Shown here piece after piece: positions 1-5,167 of a stretch of 5,700 bases of DNA (within the stretch, counting starts at the first letter, position 1; each line of letters begins with the position of its first letter). The stretch comes from Methylotetracoccus sp. Its GTDB lineage: Bacteria; Pseudomonadota; Gammaproteobacteria; Methylococcales; Methylococcaceae. Location: positions 1 to 5,700 of the forward strand of contig JALORT010000206.1 in assembly GCA_025458755.1 (NCBI GenBank), read 5' to 3'. The notes under the pieces were generated by a model. The model had not been told where the DNA came from. It saw only the letters and a list, made by a program, of their open reading frames with translations, and made no database searches. A program made the translations under genes and the position numbers.

Positions 1-105
1 GTCAAGGCTCGCGACAACTTCGCCGTGGAGCAGGCGACGCCCGAGGAAGGTTCGCTGTCCTTTACAGGGATTCTTCCGAGCACGATCCATCTCAAGAAGA
101 ACTGA
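1..105 (+). CDS. C-terminal end of an unrecognised protein (partial)
   Basis: The first frame is open from the first base to a TGA at 103-105 and gives the last 34 residues of a protein, ending in IHLKKN. The fragment is polar, has no hydrophobic segment and shows no motif that I recognise. It includes an acidic stretch (QATPEEG) and a final Ser/Thr-rich, beta-strand-like stretch (SLSFTGILPSTIHL). The frame has no plausible start with a ribosome binding site inside the window, so it is most likely the tail of a gene that begins to the left. No function can be assigned. It is on the same strand as the next genes but is separated from them by about 360 bases, so co-transcription is uncertain. 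Confidence 0.55.
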   Translation, partial: VKARDNFAVEQATPEEGSLSFTGILPSTIHLKKN

Positions 106-179
106 CGCCGCCTCGTCGTGCCGCTGGGAGCGCTTCTACGTCAGGCTTCGGGTTGTCGTTCGCGGTTTGGAGAATTCCG

Positions 180-194
180 CGCCCCCCGGGGGCG
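180..194. repeat. Perfect GC-only inverted repeat, weak terminator candidate
   Basis: The arms CGCCCCC (180-186) and GGGGGCG (188-194) are perfectly complementary around one central C. As RNA this would form a stem of about six G-C pairs with a three-base loop. It lies 75 bases after the stop codon of the left-edge gene, so it could help to end that transcript. No T run follows on either strand, so it is not a classical intrinsic terminator. Confidence 0.3.
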
Positions 195-452
195 TCGAAC
201 CGGCGACGACACGGCCTGCAACATTCGGTTTGGAGTCTTCAGCGGAGGCTCAAACACCGACGGTGCATCGCAGCGGCTGGTCACTCTAGGGACCGCTGAC
301 CTTTATCATCACGATTGCGGGATGCCGCGGCTCTGGAATTTCCCGGCCGACCGCATGCAGCGGCAACTCGTGTGTGCGTCACCGGGACCGCGGGGCTCGG
401 TTCCTGCAGGCTCGGCATGGCGCTGGACGGCGGATGTCTCGACGAGATATCC

Positions 453-456
453 GGAG
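453..456 (+). promoter_or_regulatory. Ribosome binding site that selects the GTG start of the DUF2956 gene
   Basis: GGAG is followed by seven bases and then GTG at 464. The spacing is ideal. Upstream in-frame candidates at 374 and 434 (ATG) would add Arg-rich residues that are not expected at the start of DUF2956 proteins, so the GTG at 464 is preferred. Confidence 0.55.
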
Positions 457-463
457 AAATGAG

Positions 464-958
464 GTGACGGAGAAACGGACGGAAAGTTTTCAGCAACAAG
501 GCGAGCAAACGATCGAGGCGGAAGCGCTGCAAGTGGCGCGCCGCATTCAGACGCCCGGTCAGACCAAGGAACAAACCAAACTCATGGCTCGGGGCATCGC
601 CAAGGGAATTGCCCAGTACAAGAAGCAGCAGAGCGAGAAAGCCAGGGAACGCGAAAGGGCTCGAAAGAAATTGCTGAAGCAGCGGGTGCAGACCGCGAGG
701 ATGATCGAGGGCGCGCCGTTGGTGATTGCCGAGGCGCCGGCGGCAGGGAATATCCGGGCCCCGTTGTGGACCGCCGGAACCCTGTTCACGGCGCTGGGCG
801 CGTTCCACCTCTGGCGCTTCTTGACCGCGCTGCCGATCACACTCGGCCACTGGCCAGTGCCTGTGTGGTGGTCCCTGCCGGCCGCGGTGTTCAGCGGCGG
901 CCTGGCGGTGTGGCTGTTTCTGGCCGGCTCGACGCGCGGGAGCCGCGCTTCGAATTGA
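464..958 (+). CDS. DUF2956 family membrane protein
   Basis: This encodes a protein of about 164 residues with no established function. Residues 21-75 match my memory of the DUF2956 family signature: a short helix, then GQTKEQTKL (32-40), a glycine-spaced helix ending in YKKQQ (52-56), and a strongly charged Arg/Lys/Glu helix (57-75) that may be a coiled coil or may bind acidic lipid or nucleic acid. A Pro/Ala linker (84-100) leads to two hydrophobic segments, about 101-123 and 134-155, probably membrane spanning, with a short Arg-rich tail. The cytosolic charged part would be anchored by this hairpin. The relatives I remember are shorter, about 100-120 residues with one C-terminal membrane helix, so the second helix is unusual. 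The GTG start is chosen for its GGAG site and for fit to family length; ATG at 434 would add ten residues. The gene appears to be monocistronic. The family assignment is from motif memory. Confidence 0.82.
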   Translation: MTEKRTESFQQQGEQTIEAEALQVARRIQTPGQTKEQTKLMARGIAKGIAQYKKQQSEKARERERARKKLLKQRVQTARMIEGAPLVIAEAPAAGNIRAPLWTAGTLFTALGAFHLWRFLTALPITLGHWPVPVWWSLPAAVFSGGLAVWLFLAGSTRGSRASN

Positions 959-1042
959 CGTCGCCACGCGTGTTCCCGCGGTGCAGTCAGGCCGGTTGGC
1001 GCCGGTGGCCGCTGAAGACGCCTGATCGCTGCGCCGCACCGG

Positions 1043-1055
1043 CCGCATTTTGCGG
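1043..1055. repeat. Small perfect inverted repeat (CCGCA-TTT-TGCGG)
   Basis: Five base pairs (six with a G-U closing pair) enclose a TTT loop, about 85 bases after the stop codon of the DUF2956 gene. It could be part of that transcript's 3' end, but no U tract follows. The function is unknown and the arms are short enough to arise by chance in GC-rich DNA. Confidence 0.25.
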
Positions 1056-1258
1056 TACCCTAATGGAACGCAGAGCCAAGCATGACAAGAATCCAGAAAA
1101 ATGAGGTCTCGGCTACGGGTGCTCCTGCGGCCGATGCGGCGGCCCGTCACCTTTTGTCCAATCGTCCGCCCTTGTCCTCGGACGCCGATGAGCCGCGAAC
1201 CCGAGACCCGAAGCAACGGGCGCGCAGCCGCGCTCCGACCCGATGATAGGGCCGTCCC

Positions 1259-1267
1259 TGCTAAACT
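1259..1267 (+). promoter_or_regulatory. Possible extended -10 promoter of cysK
   Basis: TGCTAAACT has the TGn extension and four of six bases of a sigma70 -10 box. The best-spaced -35 position (around 1239-1244) does not match TTGACA. Transcription would start near 1274 and leave a leader of about 20 bases before the ATG at 1293, which still includes the ribosome binding site GGAG at 1282-1285. I see no certain CysB site. Confidence 0.3.
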
Positions 1268-1292
1268 CAGTCTTCCTCCCTGGAGATCCAAA

Positions 1293-2225
1293 ATGCATAT
1301 CGCAGCTGATGTCACGGAACTGATTGGCAATACGCCGCTCGTCCGCATCCGTCGTCTGACGGCAGGAGCGGCGGCGGATGTGGTCGCCAAGCTCGAGTTT
1401 TACAACCCAGCCCACAGCGTGAAAGACCGAATTGGTCTCGCGATGATCGACGCGGCCGAAAAAGCGGGCCAGATAGGCCCCGACTCCATCATTCTCGAGC
1501 CGACCAGCGGCAACACGGGTATCGCCTTGGCCATGGTGTGCGCAGCTCGCGGATATCGCTGTATCCTCGTGATGCCCGAAACGATGAGTCGGGAGCGCCG
1601 GGTGGTGCTACGTGCCTACGGGGCCGAGCTGATCCTAACGCCGGGCAGTGAAGGGATGGGGGGCGCCATTCGGAAGGCGGAGGAACTGGCTGCGCGGGAT
1701 ACCCGGTACTTCATTCCGCAGCAGTTCAAGAATCCCGCCAATCCGGAAATCCATCGCCGGACCACTGGCGAGGAAATCTGGAGGGACACGGACGGTCAAG
1801 TCGATATCCTGGTCGCCGGGGTCGGCACCGGCGGCACGATCACCGGAGCTGGCGAGGTGCTGAAGGCCAGGAAGCCCTCGCTGCGCTGCGTTGCGGTAGA
1901 GCCCGACGCTTCGGCGGTGCTGTCTGGAAGAGAGAAAGGTCCCCATCCCATCCAAGGCATCGGCGCCGGGTTTGTACCCGAGATCCTGAATACCCACGTA
2001 TACGATGAAGTCATTTGCGTGAAGAACGAGGACGCGTTCGGGACGGCGCGCCGGGCGGCGCGAGAGGAAGGGCTTCTGGTCGGAATTTCCTCCGGCGCGG
2101 CGCTGTGGGCCGCGGTCGAGCTGGCCCGGCGCCCGGACAACGCCGGCAAGCTGATCGTCGCCATTATCCCTTCTTATGGCGAGCGCTATCTGAGTACCGC
2201 GTTATTCGCAGATTTGACGGACTGA
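1293..2225 (+). CDS. cysK: Cysteine synthase A (O-acetylserine sulfhydrylase)
   Basis: This PLP enzyme makes L-cysteine from O-acetyl-L-serine and sulfide, the last step of assimilatory sulfur metabolism, in the cytoplasm. The 310-residue product is of normal CysK length. The N-terminal IGNTPLVRI (11-19) is typical. Lys44 in [10 protein letters not shown] is the expected Schiff-base lysine. TSGNTG (71-76) is the substrate carboxylate loop, GVGTGGT (176-182) is the PLP phosphate loop, and Ser267 in GISSGAA is the residue that contacts the pyridine nitrogen. [10 protein letters not shown] (293-302) is the conserved C-terminal motif. The segments [14 protein letters not shown] (216-229) and [10 protein letters not shown] (94-103) fit CysK better than CysM. 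The ATG at 1293 has GGAG seven bases upstream and gives a canonical N terminus; the longer frame is rejected. creA follows after 59 bases on the same strand, so the two may share a transcript. Nothing in the sequence looks damaged. Confidence 0.97.
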   Translation: MHIAADVTELIGNTPLVRIRRLTAGAAADVVAKLEFYNPAHSVKDRIGLAMIDAAEKAGQIGPDSIILEPTSGNTGIALAMVCAARGYRCILVMPETMSRERRVVLRAYGAELILTPGSEGMGGAIRKAEELAARDTRYFIPQQFKNPANPEIHRRTTGEEIWRDTDGQVDILVAGVGTGGTITGAGEVLKARKPSLRCVAVEPDASAVLSGREKGPHPIQGIGAGFVPEILNTHVYDEVICVKNEDAFGTARRAAREEGLLVGISSGAALWAAVELARRPDNAGKLIVAIIPSYGERYLSTALFADLTD

Positions 2226-2284
2226 CGGCATTCGGACCCGGGCGCTACCCGCCAGCCTTCCTGACACGGAGCGGACAATTTCGG

Positions 2285-2830
2285 ATGACTAGGCTACGCA
2301 TCGGCTCGAAGCGAGTAACGCCGCTGCCGGCGACAACAGCCCGACGACAACACGCCTGGTGCGAACGCGCGATCGTGCTGGCCGGCGTCGTCCTCGGGTT
2401 GGGACTTCCGGGCCCAGACGCTCACGCCGATCAGATTGGCTGCGTCACCACCACCTGGAAGCTGATCGGGGCGAACCATAAAGTCTGCGTCGAAGCGTTC
2501 GACGACCCGAAAATCCGTGGAGTCACCTGCCACGTCAGTCAAGCGCGCGTCGGCGGCATTGCGGGTGGACTGGGGCTGGCCGAGGACCCGTCCCAATTTT
2601 CTCTGGCCTGCCGTCAGACCGGACCGATCGCACTGCCGGAGACAATCCCGACCAGCGAAACCGTGTTCTCCGAAGACACCTCGCTGTTCTTCAAGGAAAC
2701 GAAGATCATCAGGCTCTGGGATGCGAAACGAAATACCTTGGTGTACGTGGCCATCAGCCGCAGGATCATCGAGGGGGCACCGGCCAACAGCATTTCCACC
2801 GTCCCCGTGACGGCATGGACTAAACCCTGA
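2285..2830 (+). CDS. creA: CreA family secreted protein
   Basis: This encodes a CreA family protein (Pfam CreA), widespread in Proteobacteria and named after the gene beside the creBCD regulatory genes of E. coli; its biochemical role is not established. The 181-residue product has a basic N-terminal stretch, a hydrophobic segment (about 29-41) and a likely signal peptidase I site AHA|D after residue 48, so it should be exported to the periplasm. The mature part has the family landmarks: DQIG (49-52), a VEAFDDP motif (69-75), GVTCHVS (79-85), GGIAGGLGLAEDPS (90-103), then the SLACRQTGPI segment (106-115), and near the C terminus WDAKRNTLVY and a final VPVTAW. Cys82 and Cys109 sit where CreA proteins normally have cysteines. 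Cys53 and Cys68 are extra, as far as I recall the E. coli sequence. The pre-hydrophobic region (28 residues) is long, but I find no better in-frame start; GGAG at 2268-2271 is 13 bases away, so initiation may be weak. The gene lies 59 bases after cysK. Confidence 0.92.
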   Translation: MTRLRIGSKRVTPLPATTARRQHAWCERAIVLAGVVLGLGLPGPDAHADQIGCVTTTWKLIGANHKVCVEAFDDPKIRGVTCHVSQARVGGIAGGLGLAEDPSQFSLACRQTGPIALPETIPTSETVFSEDTSLFFKETKIIRLWDAKRNTLVYVAISRRIIEGAPANSISTVPVTAWTKP

Positions 2831-2921
2831 GACGGCGGATTGGTCGCGCGACACGGATCGGCAAGCGTCCACGCGGCCGCGGAACCGACTGCCGCCGCCG
2901 TCGTCCAGCGCGTTCCTTGCT

Positions 2922-3212
2922 TTGTCGCGCAAGCCCGTGAATCTGGCCGCTAGTATCGATACGCATCTCGCGTCGGCATCGAATCGCCCCGGCGCGGCCA
3001 GCGTGCTCGTGTTTGTGATCGCGTTGCTCGTGCGAGTGAGCTTCGCACTCTGGCTGACGGATGACATCTTGTGGATCGACGGCCAGCGCTATGCGAAGAT
3101 CGCCTACAGCCTGCTGGCGGGACAAGGATTCGGTTCGCTGGCGGCCCAGCACCCGAGCGGGTGGTTCAGGTTAGTACCGCTTCGCGCTTCGGCCTGGCGC
3201 TGTCGTGTGTAG
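2922..3212 (+). pseudogene. Truncated N-terminal part of an ArnT/PMT-type glycosyltransferase
   Basis: An open frame of about 96 codons (TTG at 2922 or GTG at 2937; neither has a ribosome binding site) encodes what looks like the beginning of a polytopic GT-C glycosyltransferase of the ArnT / dolichyl-phosphate-mannose mannosyltransferase type. Visible are a first membrane helix (SVLVFVIALLVRVSFALWL) followed by DDILWIDGQRYAKIAYSLLAGQGFG, which resembles the first periplasmic loop with its acidic residue and the helix ending in GxGFG. In intact family members this is followed by a Pro-rich Y/P-P-L-Y-P element and eight or more further membrane helices. Here the resemblance stops near 3165 and an Arg-rich sequence leads to TAG at 3210-3212. 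No other frame downstream continues the family. I infer a gene cut off by deletion or rearrangement. A small intact membrane protein is the alternative. Confidence 0.5.
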
Positions 3213-3365
3213 AGAACCGCCCTGGCCCCACCCACCACGCGGGTAGGGTCGCAGGCCTGCCTGCCGCGGTTCGCGTCGGCGGATTCCCGCCTCACCCGCT
3301 GACGACTTGAAACCGGCACCGCCGGGACGACCCGCTACAGCGAAATGGACACGCGACGAAGCTGG

Positions 3366-4010
3366 TTATGATGAAGGGGACGGCCGGTGAGTGGCGAGCG
3401 GCGGCGATGCCGGGGCTTTCCGCGGGCGAGGGACCAGGCGAGCGCAGAGGAGGACGGAAAGAATCGCCGCATAGACCGTCGGTTCGGACACATCTTTTTT
3501 TACCAGCCAGAAGAAATGCAACACCGCTGCGGCCGCGATCGGGTACGTGAGACGGTGTAGCATTTTCCAATTCCTGCCGCCGAGCCGTTTCATCATCGCG
3601 TTGGTTGACGTGATGACCAGCGGGATCATCAGCAGGAACGCGGCAAATCCTGCGGTCAGATGGGGTCGTTTGGCGATATCTTTGAGGATTTCAGGCCAGT
3701 CGAAGTACTGGTCGAAGAGCAGGTAAACGGCCACGTGCAGGCTGGCATAAAAGAACGCGTACAGTGCGAGGGTGCGTCGCAACCGCATGAGCCACAGCCA
3801 GCCCGTCCAGCATTTGAGCGGTGTGATGGCCAGCGTGAGCAGCAGAAACCTCAGCGACCATAAACCGGTCGTGTGGGTGATGGCCTCGACCGGATCGGCG
3901 CCCAGTGTGCCCGCGCGCGTGCCGACGGCGAGGCGCACGAACGGGATCAGGCACGCGAGAAACAGCGCCGCTTTTATGCGTCTGATGGCTTCGGGAGACA
4001 GTTGCTTCAT
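3366..4010 (-). CDS. msrQ: MsrQ, haem-binding membrane subunit of protein-methionine-sulfoxide reductase
   Basis: MsrQ (formerly YedZ) is an inner-membrane b-type haem protein. It passes electrons from the respiratory chain or a flavin reductase to MsrP, the periplasmic molybdopterin enzyme that repairs oxidised methionines. The 214-residue product has six or so hydrophobic segments and the family hallmarks GLWSLRFLLLTLAITPL (49-65), ALYAFFYASLH (82-92), ILKDIAKRPHLTAGF (108-122), TSTNAMMKRLGGRNW (134-148) and LHRLTYPIAAAAVLHFFWL (151-169). His92, His152 and His165 match the spacing of the haem-ligand histidines known in E. coli MsrQ. The ATG at 4010 (MKQLSP) gives the normal N terminus; ATG 4049 and GTG 4064 are in frame but add atypical residues. 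No start has a good ribosome binding site. The last 20 residues are Pro/Ser-rich and not family-like. The upstream neighbour, 81 bases away on the same strand, is a broken regulator gene and not msrP. Confidence 0.95.
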   Translation of the reverse strand: MKQLSPEAIRRIKAALFLACLIPFVRLAVGTRAGTLGADPVEAITHTTGLWSLRFLLLTLAITPLKCWTGWLWLMRLRRTLALYAFFYASLHVAVYLLFDQYFDWPEILKDIAKRPHLTAGFAAFLLMIPLVITSTNAMMKRLGGRNWKMLHRLTYPIAAAAVLHFFWLVKKDVSEPTVYAAILSVLLCARLVPRPRKAPASPPLATHRPSPSS

Positions 4011-4091
4011 CGGGTAGCACCGTTCGGTTTCTTGTTTTATCGCAATCATGCCGCGCGCGGGCACGAAACGCCAGTCCGGTCGCCGCGCAGA

Positions 4092-4984
4092 TCAATGGGG
4101 AGCGGCCAAATCAATTTCTTCGTACTGAATTAGTGCTTCCAAAGCCTCTTCCAGCAGCACTCGCGCTTTCGCCGCCGTCCGATGGAGTTGTGCGTGCAGC
4201 GCGGCATCCTGTTCATTGCGGTCTTCACAGTCCGCGCTGTAGGCTTCGAAGGCGTTAATGCGCACCACCAAATCCGCGAGATGATGCGGACATTCGCAGC
4301 GAATGCCGCTGGCGGTGGTCGCGACCGCGGCGAGCTGTTCGCCATTGAAACGCCGCAGGGGAATTTCTTCGGTGAATGTCTGCACTTCAGCCGGCAGTGA
4401 ACGCAGCGCTGCGGCGTGTTCGGCGTCGACGTGGCAGGCGTGCTCCAATTCCCTGGCGGTCACGGGCGAGCGCAAGGTTACGACCGCTTCATGCTGCAAC
4501 CGGCCAATCACGCTCTGCGTGCCGAAACCATAGACGACGACCATACGCCGGGCTCCAGAGTGCGCCTGCAGGTCACGGATGCGTCCGAGCATGTCGGAAT
4601 TCAACGCGGGCAGTTCCAGGACCAACACCTCCGGCCGCCGCTCGAGTGCAGCGCGCTCGAAGTCCGCAAATCGCACGTAAGTTCCGAGTACATCGAGAGC
4701 CAGATCACCGCGCCAGCTTTCGACGAGGAAAGGCAGCACATCCCCGTAAATCATCACCGGGATCGGTCGTTGGACTGGGAGCGGCGCCGACACGGTCGCA
4801 AGATGCGGCTGCAGGCGTTCACGCAGCGCCTGTTCGGACAGCGAGGCGACGGTACTGACTGCATGTCCGCGGTCTACCAACTGCTTGATCAGCTGCAGAC
4901 GGGCGGCAGTGACTCAAGCCGTATCCCGGTCAGCCGGGCGACGGCACCAATGCCGTAAGTTGCTTCTGGCGTGTCGTCGGTCAT
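4092..4984 (-). pseudogene. MerR-type regulator with a deletion in its DNA-binding domain
   Basis: Two overlapping open frames together make a recognisable MerR-type regulator. The first begins at ATG 4984 (MTDDTPEATYG) and contains the start of the helix-turn-helix, IGAVARLTGIRLESL, before running into TGA at 4889-4891. The second is open from 4913 to the TGA at 4092-4094. It begins in the last helix of the same domain (RLQLIKQLVDRGHAV, then STVASLSEQALRERL). The expected middle, R-x-W-E-R-R-Y-G through the wing to Y/F-x-x-x-D, is absent. I estimate that about 79 bases are lost near 4901-4910, which also shifts the frame. The rest looks intact: a Rossmann-like effector domain resembling B12-binding domains but without the DxHxxG cobalamin motif (PVMIYGDVLP onward), and a C-terminal helical domain with CECPHH and an FEAYSADCE segment. 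A TTG at 4880 could start a 262-residue remnant lacking DNA binding. An assembly error is the alternative. Confidence 0.8.
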
Positions 4985-5167
4985 GAGCAGGGGACGGCTG
5001 GTCACCGCGAGTCGGCGAGGAACTGTTAATTGAAGGTATATAGTATGTTGTCTTTGAGGCATGCACAAGACCCTATTTTCTCGCCTTTCTTCATGAACAA
5101 AACGTGAACCAATGCCGGGCATCATCTGTCCATGACTGTACAACTGGTTTAACTCAAGGAATCACCA
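4985..5167. promoter_or_regulatory. Divergent regulatory region between the MerR-type gene and the hydroxylase gene
   Basis: This 183-base region is clearly richer in A and T than its surroundings and must hold promoters for both divergent genes. Short symmetric elements are visible: GTCTT (5050-5054) facing AAGAC (5067-5071), which overlaps the proposed minus-strand promoter; the palindrome TTCATGAA (5090-5097); a TGAAC direct repeat 11 bases apart (5094-5098 and 5105-5109); ATGCC-G-GGCAT (5112-5122); and TGTACA (5137-5142). On the plus strand, TTGTCT (5048-5053) and TATTTT (5074-5079) are 20 bases apart, and the GTCTT/AAGAC dyad lies between them, an arrangement reminiscent of MerR-activated promoters with overlong spacers. 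This is inference from layout; no site is proven. Confidence 0.45.
5040..5068 (-). promoter_or_regulatory. Candidate sigma70 promoter of the MerR-type gene
   Basis: Read on the minus strand, TTGTGC (5068-5063) and TACTAT (5045-5040) are separated by exactly 17 bases. The -10 matches four of six consensus positions. Transcription would start near 5033, leaving a leader of about 50 bases before the ATG at 4984. No strong ribosome binding site precedes that ATG. Confidence 0.4.

Larger units (their letters stand above)
106..463. other. Gene-poor stretch with short repeats
   Basis: This stretch of about 360 bases holds no gene that I can support. An open frame at 118-462 (GTG start) has no ribosome binding site and encodes an Arg/Gly-rich sequence without recognisable motifs; I regard it as spurious. 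Two things are visible: a perfect GC-rich inverted repeat at 180-194, and an imperfect direct repeat at 163-181 and 226-244 (both start CGGTTTGGAG). A TATCAT hexamer at 304-309 could be a -10 element for the downstream DUF2956 gene, but I find no -35 at the right distance. The region probably contains the end of the upstream transcript and the promoter of the next gene. Confidence 0.5.
959..1292. other. Gene-poor stretch upstream of cysK
   Basis: About 330 bases lie between the DUF2956 gene and cysK. The only plus-strand frame with an ATG that is not an extension of cysK runs from 1082 to 1246 (54 codons). It lacks a ribosome binding site and encodes a low-complexity Ala/Arg/Pro sequence, so I do not call it a gene. 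The frame of cysK itself is open back to 1101, but those 64 codons are Arg/Pro-rich and unlike any cysteine synthase, so they are treated as untranslated. The region holds a small hairpin at 1043-1055 and a possible extended -10 promoter just before cysK. Confidence 0.5.

Noticed and set aside
118..462. Plus-strand frame of 114 codons with GTG start
   Set aside because: It has no ribosome binding site and no recognisable domain, and its composition is that expected of random GC-rich sequence.
1082..1246. Small plus-strand frame of 54 codons starting ATG before cysK
   Set aside because: It has no ribosome binding site and a low-complexity Ala/Arg/Pro product, and it ends just before the cysK promoter region; no evidence for translation.
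1101..1292. N-terminal extension of the cysK frame by 64 codons
   Set aside because: The extension is Arg/Pro-rich and absent from cysteine synthases, while the ATG at 1293 has a good ribosome binding site and gives a canonical N terminus.
281..1390. Long minus-strand open frame of 369 codons
   Set aside because: It lies antisense to the DUF2956 gene and the cysK start, is dominated by Arg/Ser/Pro/Gly with no family motif, and is typical of shadow frames in GC-rich DNA.
2872..2881. Palindrome CGCGGCCGCG after creA
   Set aside because: A short GC palindrome expected by chance; no loop or T tract for a terminator.
2294..3067. Minus-strand open frame of 257 codons opposite creA
   Set aside because: creA on the other strand has clear family motifs throughout; the antisense product is Arg/Asp/Gly-rich and resembles nothing.
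3313..3325. Hairpin CCGGC-ACC-GCCGG between the convergent genes
   Set aside because: A five-base GC stem with no T run; too common in such DNA to call a terminator.
5137..5142. TGTACA as an operator of a LitR-class MerR protein
   Set aside because: The operators I recall for that class need a second similar half-site about 12 bases away, and none is present on either side.
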